From: Fragilaria crotonensis
Lineage: Eukaryota; Bacillariophyta; Fragilariophyceae; Fragilariales; Fragilariaceae
Assembly: GCA_022925895.1 (NCBI GenBank)
Contig: JAKSYS010000711.1
Span: forward strand, 1-31,404
DNA: 31,404 bases
Direction of reading: 5' to 3'
Part shown: positions 1 to 11,420 of the stretch, piece after piece
Layout of the letters: every line of letters starts with the position of its first letter
Position numbering within the stretch: the first letter of the stretch is position 1
Notes under the pieces: generated by a model
What the model saw: the letters and a program-made list of their open reading frames with translations, nothing else
Told to the model about the DNA's origin: nothing
Databases searched by the model: none
Position numbers and translations under genes: made by a program

Positions 1-956
1 CTGTTCGGTGAACAATTTCTTTAGTATTTTGCTAAGAAATCAAAGAATCGAAGTTTCGAAGTGCACACAACCATTTAATTTTGGGGTTCGATTATTCGAT
101 TTCTGTAAATTCAGGGGGGTTCGATCAAGGAATAATAGAAGAATCGAAGTTTGGGTTCAATTGGGTGTTGGACAATGGACTTTTTTACAAACAACCCTTT
201 TTGAGGGCCTGATCAACTCACAGATGAAACAAGCACTTACCTGAACTCCGTACAGTACTAGTACTTTACAGGGAGGGCATGGGCCATGGGCACGCCTGCG
301 ACGAAAGTGATGATAGACAGTAGAGAGTAGAGGCAACGTGACGAGAATAAGCACTGAGTATGGCGATACAGTACAGTAAAGACAACATCGAATGTGCCTA
401 CCGGTACAATACTAGCTGGGACACGTTGATTTGCAAAGAGAAGATTATGATGCAGCTGTACTTGCCCTCGACCACAGTATCGGAGTGGGTGTAGGTGTAG
501 GTGTAGGTGGACAGGACGACACAAAAGTTGTGCGAGAGAACGAGGAAAAGTGAGGAGGATCCTCAAAAGTGGTGGATGAGATTAAACGCGTCATGAAACC
601 GTTTGAATGCGTACGTACTGGCGAATTCTTACCTTAACGTGTTCCGTGTAAACGAGGGAAAGGGTACCAGACTACCGGTAGTAGAAGGGCGATAGGCGAT
701 AGGGGATTAAAGAGTGATTACGTGCTTGGGTTGACACCCCTTATGAGGTAGGACATACAAATTCCTACATAGTAGCGCAACATTAACTCGTCCGTACTTA
801 AACGGTCCCCGTAAATTATGAACCGTACAGGCAAATAATTTAAATCGACTTCCTCCGCGACCTGGTAATGATGAGCCCACAGATCGTATCTGTTCCAGGG
901 GGTTAAAGGCCCCGCCCATGCGGATGACCAATTACCCAGGGCATGTCCTCAATACA
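1..956. other. intergenic / 3' flank of retroelement relic, no gene supported
   Basis: No convincing coding region is seen on either strand. The stretch holds a short microsatellite of GGTGTA units (488-510, 3 full units plus a partial one). It has a 13-bp direct repeat AGAATCGAAGTTT at 44-56 and 140-152. It also has the palindromic motifs CTACCGGTAC (398-407) and CTACCGGTAG (672-681), which recur in other intergenic parts of the window. A 3' LTR of the neighbouring copia relic would lie here, but with no second LTR copy in the window I cannot delimit one. Confidence 0.6.
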
Positions 957-2720
957 TCATGATGGCATGTGCCTGCATAAACTGCAACGTCGATCAGCCG
1001 TCAGGACTTTTGTGAATAAATCCGCAAGATTCGTCATTCCATCTTCTTTTCCAACGCGCATTATCCGAGCTGCAACGGCTTTGCGAACGACATGATAGTT
1101 GATGGCATTGTGCTTCTTTGCCAACATCGACTCCGGGATAGTAGTTATATTCTTGACGACGCCATTGTTGTCGCAATATACGACGTTGGCCGGCCCGTCA
1201 ATCGGTACGCCAAACATCCGCAGCTTGTATCGCAACGCGACAATGGTGTCTTTCGCAGTTCGTAGAGCCACAAACTCGCTTCCAAAACTGGAAGTTTCAA
1301 CAGTATTCTGACGTTTAGAAAACCAGATGATCAGCGCATTCTGCACATAAACGATGATCCCGGTGTGTGACCGTCTGTTAATGACATTGCCCGCATGGTT
1401 AGCATCGACAAAACAAGAAATGATAACGACACTGTTACCTTTTGGCTCTGGCATATTCAGTGGCATTTCCTCCTCAACATCCCCGTAAAAGTGCGCCTAT
1501 CGGCATTTGAGTTGAACACACGTTCATCAATAGCGGGGGTTTTCGGGTCAAAAACGACTCGTGCACCGTTCTCGTGCTTCTTGAGGTACGCAAAGACATG
1601 ATATAACGCTTCGAGGTGACCACGACGTGGTAACACTTGATGTTGGGACAACTGCGACACTTCAACAAATATCATGTCCAATCGGCTAAGCTCGATCGCC
1701 CAACGAAGGATACCGATCTGCTGTAAGAAATGCGATCCCAATTTGTCATTGGGTTCGGTCGTGACATCGAGTTCCGGTTTGTACCCGCTCGGCAATGAAT
1801 TCCTCGCGGTTGTCTTCAACTTTGCCTCTGGATCGTCCTCAGCAATGTAAGAAACGCGATCCCAATTTGTCATTGAGTTTGGTCGTGACATCGAGTTCCG
1901 GTTTGTACCCGCTCGGAAATGGATTCCTCGCGGTTGTCTTCAACTTCGCCTCTGGATTGTCCTCAGCAATTAGGGATTCGATGACTTTGACACTGTTCTT
2001 CATGTAAGTTTTGCTACTCATTGCCCATTCTGTCTTACATTTTGGCAGTTGCACCTTTTCCATGTCAGCCCCGATATATATATCGGGCTCGTGAACGCTC
2101 TCAGACTTGTGCTCATACAGTTTCCCAAGCTCGTTCATCGTTACTTTTGGTTCCTTAGCAAACACAAGAATGTCGTCAACGTAAGAAACCAGCACCATAT
2201 CATAGTGCGTTCCGCTGCTCCGGATCCAGACGTCTGGATTGGCCTGCGAAGAGGTAAACTTCAAATTGCTTAGTGTTACTGCCAAGTCTGCGCGCCATGC
2301 AGCACCAGACGGTTTAAGGCCATACAGTGCACGTGTGAAAATTAGAACTTTACCATGATCTTTGCCCGTTTCAATCCCGCCTTCAAACCATATCTTCTCT
2401 CGGCACGATGCGTTGAGATGAGCATTGGTGACATCTCCGGCAAGTACATTGAGGTCATTGAGACCAGCAATTAGGAATGCAAGAAGTCGCACACTGTCAC
2501 GTGATACCACGCTCGAGTACGTAATCGACAATGGTCGTGTATCGGTTGTATGCCCACCGGCAACAAACCTCGCCTTGCGAGTGAAGTCCATCTTGACGTC
2601 AAAGATAACGTGACATCGGATCTCCTGGAATCCAATCATAGAAGGTTCCTTACCTGTCCGGACCTGTTCGGGCGTTGTTCTGACCATATTGTGCCATGAT
2701 AATATGCTGAAATATGACAT
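957..2720 (-). pseudogene. Ty1/copia-type retrotransposon polyprotein relic (reverse transcriptase + RNase H)
   Basis: This is a degenerate pol fragment read on the minus strand. The reverse transcriptase part (about 2640-1990) shows the copia signatures VIFDVKMDFTRKARFVAGGH, ALYGLKPSGAAWR and the catalytic YVDD box (codons at 2183-2172). The RNase H part (about 1500-957) shows FVDANHAGN, RRSHTGIIVYV, SKRQNTVETSSFGSEF and a terminal ADLFTKVL. Three things show it is dead. A 124-bp tandem duplication (1723-1970) shifts the frame after the RT. A second frame change near 1490-1500 separates the connecting segment from RNase H. No gag, protease or integrase is seen upstream (2721-3911), so the element is 5'-truncated. 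The family assignment is secure. The diatom CoDi-type sublineage is inferred from the RT wording. No protein product is expected. Confidence 0.92.
1723..1970. repeat. 124-bp tandem duplication inside the copia relic
   Basis: Copy 1 is 1723-1846 and copy 2 is 1847-1970. Both begin GTAAGAAAYGCGATCCC and end CCTCAGCAAT. By eye they differ at 7 of 124 positions, with no gaps. The unit length is 1 mod 3, so the duplication alone breaks the pol frame. Both copies encode the same peptide segment (ending around DKLGS-FL) in different frames. Confidence 0.95.
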
Positions 2721-3911
2721 AACGAATCATTAACGAATATTTCTTCCAGTGATGGCGCAGGTACTTGTAGGGAGGCAATGGCGCCCCGTCGCCTCCGATG
2801 GGGTCGGATTCGCCGATCCAATGCATCAAGGGTCAAGTGCACCACTGAATGCACCAACCAGGCCACACGGCCATCATACGTGCTATGGGTCACTGGTGGT
2901 AGTATCATAGTGAAATATCATGGTGCTAGTATTGCAGGAAAGAAAGTCCCAAAGCAATATGAACAAAACACAAGCGTCAAGTGCGTTCAAAGGCGATATC
3001 GAACGCGTCAATGGGTCTGATAAACTGACTAAAAACGTACGATAGACGGTAGGAAAACGAGATTACGATAAAGTAAACGTTGGCTGCGTTGTGATCAGTC
3101 GCACATCAGTCGCACATCATGATCGTTCGTACGGTGACTCGCGTACCGTACCCAATTCCCTACCGTGTGCACAATATTTATTGTTTTATCGTGTCCCTTT
3201 TCACGCCGTGTTTCGCTCAGGGTCACCCGTTATGAACTTCACGATTATATTTTATCTATGCATATGACATATATAAATACTCCGAGTCTACTAGTAGGTC
3301 TATGTAGGTGTATCCTGTATCCTGTACTCTATGCTTCCAGAATACCATATGATAGTAGCATCGTGCCTCTACCAGTATTTCTCGGAGTATTCCTAACTCA
3401 ACAAGACATGCTTCTCATGAGGTCATGCGTGATTCTCGTGTTCGTGACTTAAGGGGTTGGAAAATCCGACTAGACTATGCGACCGACAATACATCGCATG
3501 ATGGAGTCCGGAGAACTTTGCATACCAGTACTACTTGGTTTTATCTATAATCGCATTCCACCTGTCAAGTGTCAAGTACCAGTACAAGTACGGGAGTACA
3601 CTCGGAGTCCCTATATCTGGTCCTGAACTTTTATCAACTCCCTGGATCATCTATGTACAAAACATGATCTTTGGAATGACCGCAAAGAATGGTGTTTCAA
3701 CGATCAGATCGAAAAGAAATCAGAATGACTTCTGCCTTCTTGCAGTTCTGCAAAAGGCTCATGCCCACAAGGCACCCATCACCCATCACCCATCACCCAT
3801 CACCCATCACCCATCACTCATCTCTCACCAGGAAGCACAAAATACATCCGTCAGCAGCGCCGAGTCCTTGATTGAAGTCTCCCTTCACCAATTATCAGAA
3901 TCGTCAAACTC
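2721..3911. other. intergenic region, no gene supported
   Basis: There is no homology-bearing reading frame here. Seen: a tandem 11-bp repeat CAGTCGCACAT near 3097-3119, GTAC-rich patches near 3527-3600, and the CACCCAT microsatellite (listed separately). The last few hundred bases presumably hold the promoter and 5' leader of the NLR-like gene. I recognise no core promoter element. Confidence 0.55.
3773..3821. repeat. heptanucleotide microsatellite (CACCCAT)n
   Basis: Six perfect CACCCAT units (3773-3814) are followed by one variant, CACTCAT (3815-3821). The array lies about 90 bp upstream of the proposed start of the NLR-like gene, so it may sit in its promoter or 5' leader. Confidence 0.95.
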
Positions 3912-6900
3912 ATGTTTCTGAACGATGCATGTGACTCCAATGTAAGCGTTTCATTACCTTGTGAACGATGTGTGCATGTATCGTCGCTAATGCTGCTGAA
4001 ATTCGATTCGCCTAAAAGCGGCGGACTAATCGTCTTGCACCATTTAAATCATCGCCAGATCCAGGCAGTGATGCCTCAATCTCCGGAAACTCAAGAAAAT
4101 CTGTTGAAAAGCGTAAGGCTTCTACCCCTCGCTCCAAGGTAAGAATCGTTGCCTTCCTACCGAGGTTTGCTTTTGTGATGCTCATGATGCAATCCCGTTG
4201 CGATCGTCTGTTGGCAGCCGACAAATAAATCTGAATCATTTCCATTATCGCCAAAGCGACAGAGTGATTCCTCGAGTTCTGGCGACTCGGTCAACTCAAT
4301 TGATGGTCGTAAGTCTTCCTCCCCTCGTCGCTTTCGCCTATTTAACACCAGAGAGTCTGGCGATGCACAGGATCGTGAATCAAGCATTAGTCCATGGCGG
4401 CGGAGAAATGCCGTCATCGAGAAATGTTCCGAAAAAGTCAACATGAATGAATTTACGTCTGGTGCGGGTCAGCACATAGAAGGACAAGATGATCTTGCTG
4501 ACAAAAATCGTCGTGGGGGCAGTGCCGTGCGCTACTTTTCGGACCCCGACAGTGTTCTCTCCGAGTCATCGGGAAGTCGCAAATCCCGCTCCCCAATACC
4601 ACGAAGACAACGGAAGAGCGATTCCGTTGTTACAAGAGTCTACAGACGAATGAGCTTGGGCAAGGCGCCGGCTGTGGAATTCGCTTCAGTGTACTTCAAT
4701 GGGCGGCACCTAGGGGAAGTTAAATTCACGAAGCCCAATCCCATGGTCTCGGATGTGAGAGTGATTCTTTGTGAAGCCTTTACAGATCTCGCTCAGTCTA
4801 CATTTTCTTTCTGGTACTCGAGAGATGAAGTTGACGCGGTTGATCTCGAAGATGAACAGAGCACAAGAATCACCGATTGCCTTGCTGAGAATGTGCTTTG
4901 CATCAACACAACGGAATTCATGAATGACGATCTCGACATCTCTGACTTGCACATGGCAGACGACGAGCTCCGAGACATCTCTCCGGCGGCAGAAAGTGTC
5001 ATCCGCTGCTGCTTTCGACTCCTGGAAGACGCTGTCATCGTTCAAGCCAACGAAAAGAAAGATAATCCCGCACTCCCAAAGCTGGCGAGGACTTGTGCCC
5101 GCTTCGTTAAGCTTATTGCACGAGCAACTGTTGATTCTCGATCTACCAAGGAAAACCCTACAAGTCCTGGCGTCAAGTGGTACTTCGTGGAGCTACTTCT
5201 CCATCGCGTTGAGGAGCAGCTCGTTCATTGCGATTCGCGACACAAGATTGCAGAGTGGTGGTTCTATCGTAAGGATCAAAACGCATTGCTGGATACAATT
5301 CGGCAAACACAGGACGCGTTTCGATCATCTCCAAATCTTCCCACCAATCACCCTCTTTTCCATTTCAAGTTGCCAAAGCTTGGTCCTTCAGCAGCGTATC
5401 TTGTGGACATTTTGCACAAGGTCAAGCCGATGCAATTTACCGGGAAAAAGTATGATTCCGACCGCGAAAAGCTTGCTCGTTACCTCGGGGTCAACGAGGC
5501 GCAACTTCGAAGCGAGATTCTTTCGAAAAAGGAGAGAATTTTCCTTTACAACGCTGGAGAGAGCCCCTTATTCCGCCGTCGCACTGCCCCTGTCAAGGCT
5601 GACAAAGAAACGCTTAAAGGAATTGGCTCTATTAGTTTGAAGGAGACACTTGCGCCTTTATTCGAATTGCAGGAGACTTTCATCGATGAGAACGTCATGG
5701 AATTCTGCGAGGGAACACGTGAATGGGCATTTGATGAGTTCGACGGTTGGATGAGTGATCCTCGCACATCTAATAGGAGCTTCATTTTCATGGCTCCGCC
5801 AGGCTCAGGAAAAACTTTCTTTGCAAGCAAACTTGTTCGGTCTCGGTCAAGGCACATCTTGGCATACCACTTTTGTCGGCACGACGACAATCGCTTTCGC
5901 GACGCGAAAACCATGCTTTTGTCACTCATCTATCAGCTGTCCCTGCAATCGCCGCACTTCGAAAAGCGCCTTCGCGTGTTGCTTGCAGAAAAAGGGTTGA
6001 CAAGAAAGCAACTTCTCGGTCCAAACTCTTCCATCAAAATGATCTTTGCAGATCTGTTGGCATCTCCTCTATTGGAGATTCCAGTGCCAGCTTCGGACAA
6101 GTTTGTCATCGTAGTTGATGGCATTGATGAGGCGAAGGATGGCGTGGATGGAATTAATGAGATCCTTGCAGTGATGCAGGGAATGTTTCATCGACTTCCT
6201 AGCTGGATTGGTTTCTGTTTCACTACAAGGAAAAAGCTTGCAATCCTTAAAAAGCTCCGCAAGTTCAACGCTAGAATGATTTCCCCTACGTTAGAACAGA
6301 ATGAAAGGGATTTCAAACATTTCTTCGATGTTGCAATTCGCGAACGTAACGAAAGCGGGCAGTGCTACAGTAGCGACGAACTACCAAGTGTCTTGGCATT
6401 CAACGCCGGTGAAAGCTTTTTGTTGTGCAAACTCATGTTGTCGAAGTTGGGTGACTGCCAAAGCCTGAATCAGTTCGATGAATGCGCAATGTTCAAGCTG
6501 GAAAATCTACTTCGAGCGGAATGCCTTGATGTTTGTGCAGATAACCCTGCATTGTTTTGGAGGGCAGTCCAGCTGTGCATGGTTGCAGTTGAGCCCCTAG
6601 ATATTGAGGTTCTTTGCGATTTGCATGGATTTGAAAGGGACAAAATCATTGATATGTTATCGAAGTCCAAATCGTTTTTTGGCACGAAGCGTTCTGTTGT
6701 TCGATTCGTCCATAAAGTCTCAAAGGACTGGATACTCAATGAAATTGGTAAAGCGGACCTGGGTTATTTTCGGAGAGAACGCCGCATCAGTTTTTCTGGC
6801 TCGTCCCCAAAGTGCGGTCTCCATCAGCACAGCGCAGTCGATGAGGTTACAATATGCCACACTTTTTTCGCGAGGCAGGTGAAACGCCTTATGTTTAGTC

Positions 6901-9614
6901 ACGACGACACGCCAGTGGACGCAGCCCAAATGACTCGCGATTACTTACTTCGACACGGTGTCCATCATCTTGCCCTTGGGAGAATGTTCACTGAGGTCAA
7001 GGAACTCATCCTGAATCCTGCTTGGTTAATTCTGCACGCATCTGACCTTGACGGTATCGTACAGTCGTGCGAGTTGCTGTCAGACGTTGACCACGTGCTT
7101 GTGCTGCTGGCTCGTGCAGTAACACTATCAGGCGAGGCGTCGCGACAAGACCCTCGACAATTGATTGGACAGCTCGTCGGGCGTCTTATTGCCTTGACAA
7201 AGGACGGACACAGCGATAGTTCAGTTCAAGAATGCATGGTCAAGTTTCTTGGCGATCTCCGCTCTCACGATTATGGCTTCCAATGGTGGTGCCCCGTTGG
7301 ACCCACTTGGGACCAAGCTGAGCAATCTTATCTTCGAACAATTGAAGGCCATAAGGATTCTGTCCAGAGTGCTGCTTGGCATTGTGATGGCAGAAGATGC
7401 GCGTCGGGGTCATGGGACCGCGACATCAGAGTTTGGGATACAGTCACTGGCATTTGCAGTGGCATCCTTAGTGGACATAGCAACACCGTCTGGGCGATTG
7501 ATTGGGAACCGCGTGGACATCGTCTCGCTTCCGCGAGCATGGACAAGTCTGCGAGAATTTGGGACGTCGACACAGGATGCTGCGAAAATGTTCTAATCGG
7601 GCATCTAGATTGCGTGTGGGACATTCGCTGGTCACTGGATGCTAAAGCAATCGCCACTGCTTCTAAAGACCAAACAATTAGAATATGGGACCCAAAGTAC
7701 GGATCGTGTATCAAAACTCTGCAAGGGGATGGGGGCCTTATCTACTCAATTGCCTGGGAAGGAGGTATAAATAGCCGCATTTGTTCCGGATCAACGGACA
7801 ATCGAGTTCGCATCTGGAATACTCAGAGTGCGAAGTGTGAAAAGATCTTGACTGGGCATACAGACTGGGTTCGATCAGTTGACTGGTGCAAGACTGGACA
7901 ATACATTCTTTCAGCATCTGCCGACCAGACTGTACGAGTCTGGGACGCGGACACTTTCGAGTGTGAGCATGTTTTGATGGGTCACAGTGACACGGTATGG
8001 TCAGTTTCGACGAGCCCCGACGGCCGATATGCAGTTTCGGGCTCTTCAGATGGAAACGTCCGCGTGTGGAATTGTGCCACGGGGCGCGCGGAGCAAGTGC
8101 TCGAGGGCCATAAGGGAGCAGTTTGGTCTGTGGCGTTTTGTCCTGATTCTAAGCGCGTAGTATCTGGTTCCGCAGACAAGAGCCTCATATTGTGGGATGC
8201 GACTGTCGGTGTGCAGCAACAGGCGATATCAGGACATGTCCAACCGATTTGGTGTATCGATGCCACGATAGACGGGTCCAAGATTGTTTCTGGTTCGGCC
8301 GACAAGACTGCTCGGTTGTGGAATGCCCATACTGGGCGGTGCGAGAAAGTGTTTTCTGGACATACAGGCCCTGTCTTCGCAATCAAGCTCGCTGCGAATG
8401 GAAAATTGCTTGCCACGGCTTCGTCAGATAACACGGCGGCTGTCTATCGCATCAAAACCGGTGAACGGCAGTTGCAGCTTATTGGGCATACAGGCGCGGT
8501 GTGGTGTGTAGCATGGTCTTTGGACGACTCGACGGTCTACACTGGCTCGAAAGACACAACCATTCGTGCGTGGAATGCCTTAACTGGAAGGTGCAAGTTC
8601 CAACTCTCGGGACATACCGCCGACGTGAAGGGAATCTCAATCAGTCTTGACGGCATGCGACTAGCCTCAGCTTCAACCGACAAAACGATCAGGGTTTGGG
8701 ATCTTGTCACCAATACCTGTGGGCAAGTACTTGCACGACATGACACGGGTGTTCTCTGCGTCGATTGGAACCCTAAGGACAAGACCCTGCTTGTCGCTGG
8801 TTACATGTCTGGATCCGTCTCCGTCTGGAATACCAGTACTGGTGAGCGGGAGATGGATTTTTTGCCGGGACACGCGAGGCGCACCAACGCCGTATCGTGG
8901 TCGCCAGACGGTCAAAAAGTTGTGAGTGTTTCTTCGGACAAGGAGATTCGCATTTGGAGTATGGAAGATCATCATTGTGAGAAGAAGATCCTGGCAAGCA
9001 CGGGAGGGATTTTCGGCGTCGTATGGACGACACGGTATATCATGTCCTGTGGAGCTGACAAGTCCATTCGGCTCTTCAATCCTGGAAATACCCGCTGCGA
9101 ATTAGTTTTGGCCGGAGATGATCGAAGTAGCTTGGGTATACTCGACATGGCGCTGTCAAAAGATGGAAAGTACGCCGTGTCGGGAAACCGTCGAGGCATC
9201 ATTCAAATCTGGAATGCCGAGACCGGAATGTGTGAGAAGACTTTAAGTGGGCATACGAACTGGGTTCATGGTGTCTTTTTTGACGAGGGTGGCAAGCGAG
9301 TGTTGAGCAGGTCTGACGATGGGACAACACGTTTGTGGGATGTGGCAAGTGGCGAGTGCCTCATGGTAAACGAGGATGAAGACATGACGCCACAAGGTTT
9401 TGTAGCCGTACCAAAGACAGCCCTGAGAAGTCTGTCAGGTCCTGGGGAGAAAGGTAGTCCTGTGGGGGTTCTTTGTGACAAGGTTCGAGTTGAAAAGGAC
9501 AAAGCATGCGGATGGATTGGAAAGCAGATGTACTTCTTCGAACTCATGGGTGCGGAACAACGTGACAACATTATAGCGGCAAAGAAACCTGTCACATATG
9601 TTGCCGAATCGTGA
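3912..9614 (+). CDS. NLR-like STAND/NACHT-type NTPase with 16 WD40 repeats
   Basis: My model is join(3912-3941, 4019-4138, 4218-9614), 1848 aa. The long 3' exon is open from 4218. It joins in phase 0 to an upstream exon through a clean GTAAGA...TTGGCAG intron, so the ATG at 4443 is probably internal (residue 126). Residues 1 to about 180 are Ser/Arg/Pro-rich, with three imperfect repeats ending in RKSxSPRR-like wording. About 190-260 is a small alpha/beta segment that could be a ubiquitin-like fold (guess). About 300-520 is helical. The P-loop APPGSGKT is at 576-583 and Walker B VVDGIDE is near 682, both typical of STAND ATPases. Sixteen WD40 units fill about 1092-1767 (GH...W...D...IRVWD pattern), enough for two propellers. 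Proteins of this layout act as signal-sensing oligomerising switches, in fungi often in non-self recognition or cell death. The ligand and output here are unknown. The domains are certain; the first exon is the least certain part. Confidence 0.88.
3942..4018 (+). other. predicted intron 1 of the NLR-like gene (77 bp)
   Basis: The donor is GTAAGC and the acceptor is CTAAAAG, with a possible branch sequence CGCTAATG inside. It is phase 0. The exon before it is only 30 nt (MFLNDACDSN), so this junction rests on splice consensus and on the similar length of intron 2. Confidence 0.5.
4139..4217 (+). other. predicted intron 2 of the NLR-like gene (79 bp)
   Basis: The donor is AAG|GTAAGA and the acceptor is TTGGCAG|CCG. 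Splicing is in phase 0 and links two segments coding for similar Ser/Pro/Arg-rich repeats, which supports the junction. Unspliced, the frame hits a TAA at 4226-4228. Confidence 0.75.
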
Positions 9615-9626
9615 ATCGCGAATCGC
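9606..9626. repeat. heptanucleotide tandem repeat GAATCGY x3 over the NLR stop codon
   Basis: The units GAATCGT, GAATCGC and GAATCGC are followed by GACT. The first unit contains the TGA stop (9612-9614) of the NLR-like gene, so coding end and repeat overlap. The unit belongs to the same heptamer family as the arrays at 11375 and 18326. Confidence 0.85.
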
Positions 9627-9824
9627 GACTAAAATAAGAGGCCCTCGTTACGTAATATAATAATGATAACAAAATTCACAAAAACGAGAAGAGTTGTGAC
9701 TTGACGTTTGTTCGTCTAAAATGTTGGTCTCCACGTGACCGAATCGAACCTTGCACTGAAATCATACGATCAGACATAGTACTTCTACGAAAGAAACAAG
9801 ATTCGAGTTCTCGAATACCTCTTG

Positions 9825-11296
9825 TGTCTAAACGCCCGTTGTATTTAATTAAAGATGGCCCACTGGCAAAATCTTTAATTAAAGATTGATTTTGGCCCTT
9901 ATTTAACTTCTTCATTTTACCTTGTACGCCATATTTAGCACGCCAAACGTGTTCTCCATAGAGTCAAACCTCATGGGCCAAATTGGGGCGTCTTAGTCAG
10001 CGACAGTTCCTGATGTATGATGTTGAATGCAAAACTGGAGCCAATTTTTCACGAGTTTTTAAGGTGGAAAAATAACACGGTTTCCCCGGATGTATAGTAT
10101 ACCACCTACGCAGGCCACACAAAATCATGCCGTCTGAGGCCTCCATTAACGCATTTACTTCATGATCTTCCACTTCTACTGAGGTAAAACACTTCAGTGC
10201 AATGCTCTTGTGTGTGCTTTGAAGGAGAGGTATGTCACTGGCGTGAATCTCTAATTTTTGTTCGGTGTTGAGTTGTGATATCAAATTTATAAGGAGTTTT
10301 TAATCGCGCGGCATTATCTTATCATTGTCGCATTTCTCACTTTCGTTGTTGTAAAGGACTTGTGTTGACCGTGCGAGCCCAACCAAATGACCCGAGAGCT
10401 TCGTTTGGTGCATCTGAAGAACCAAAGAAGTGATGTTCCTCGTTGCTGAGCGCAGTCGTTGCTGTGGATGCAAGCAACACCAAAAGTCTCTCTCCGTAGC
10501 ACCTCAGCTCAAAGCTATCGTACTTCTGCGTTTTCCTCGCATCTTGTATCTTCGAGGCAAATGTCGCGAAACAAAGAAAAGATGTTGAAGAATATTGTGG
10601 TGATAAATGTTGTGGTGAGATGGCGAGGTCACGACGGCAATGGTGACTCAAATTTGGTTTCAGCAAATGCAGACCGGACAATAACAGAAAAGCAGCAGGC
10701 GGAGAGGAAGAAGACTTTTTCAAATTGCATTCTGAGGAACTCATGAACAACCCCCGCAGATTGGATTCGGTGAATGTTGAACTTTGGTGATAAACAATGT
10801 CAAATGGGCGAGGCTGAGCCACTTGATTTTTGACCGATCTCCTGCACCCCTTCAAGAACACGAGCATTAGGTCACCTCACCCAACAAAGTAAAGGAGGAG
10901 AACACTATATGATGATATTGCTTCCATAAGTCTTTACCAGGGCGAATGCCAAGCCTGCAAGTGCTGAACAACATGCATGTGCTCTCGGTGAAAAATGCTT
11001 TTGAGTGCACTACAACAAATTGGATTTGCTGAACCAAAAAGGAAAGTTATGCATTTCTACCCACATATAGTCATGCTACAGGCAATAATGAATAGATATG
11101 CATTGCTAATTCATGTTTGTCAGGCTTGGTGTATCATTCTATTGACGACGGCAAACCGCCATGGTTGATCTCGAATTTCCTGTTGTGGATGGTACAATTT
11201 GTACATCGACCGTCTTGCAAAACGTACGAAAATGGCCATCTTTAAAAAAAGACAACTTTGTCGTTAATTAAAGATACCCCCCCGGGCGTTTAGACA
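9825..11296. mobile_element. non-autonomous TIR DNA element, copy 1 (1472 bp)
   Basis: The ends are perfect 14-bp inverted repeats: TGTCTAAACGCCCG (9825-9838) and its complement CGGGCGTTTAGACA (11283-11296). CTTG flanks both sides directly (9821-9824 and 11297-11300), as expected for a 4-bp target duplication. Just inside lie TTAATTAA boxes at 9845 and 9875 on the left and 11264 on the right, with a decayed box near 11239. CGTCTTGCA (11211) and CGTACGAAAATG (11223) mark the right subterminal region and recur in copy 2. No transposase is recognisable. The interior has two minus-strand frames without known domains. One (10867-10337, ATG start, 176 codons) is Ser-rich and probably chance; the other (10284-9997) lacks an ATG. 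I infer a MITE-like or internally deleted transposon; the superfamily is unknown. Confidence 0.75.
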
Positions 11297-11374
11297 CTTG
11301 CTCTGTCCGAACCATGTGTGTTTTAGGGTTTGGTTCTGCAATGGGCAACCGTGCGGGATAACGGTCGGATCGGG

Positions 11375-11409
11375 GTCTCGAGTCTCGAGTCACGAGTCAC
11401 GAGTCACGA
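11375..11409. repeat. heptanucleotide tandem repeat GTCWCGA x5
   Basis: Two GTCTCGA units are followed by three GTCACGA units. The array lies in the 124-bp spacer between the two TIR elements, ending 11 bp before the left end of the second one. On the other strand the unit reads GACTCGA/GACTCGT, close to the GACTCGC array at 18326. Confidence 0.95.
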
Positions 11410-11420
11410 GGCTCTACTAG

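Noticed and set aside
3535-3921. 128-codon plus-strand frame before the NLR-like gene
   Set aside because: It is built partly on the CACCCAT microsatellite, has no domain, and ends just inside the proposed first exon of the NLR gene in another frame.
9720-9765. tRNA-like segment (GGTTCGATTC on the minus strand)
   Set aside because: No flanking T-stem pairing, anticodon arm or acceptor stem can be drawn.
10337-10867. 176-codon minus-strand frame within TIR element 1 as a gene
   Set aside because: It is low-complexity and Ser-rich with no recognisable domain or splice partner, in an AT-rich mobile element. It is better treated as chance.
9825-11296. LTR retrotransposon or solo LTR (TG...CA ends, 4-bp duplication)
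   Set aside because: The ends are inverted and not direct repeats. There is no pol, primer-binding site or polypurine tract, so a TIR element fits better.
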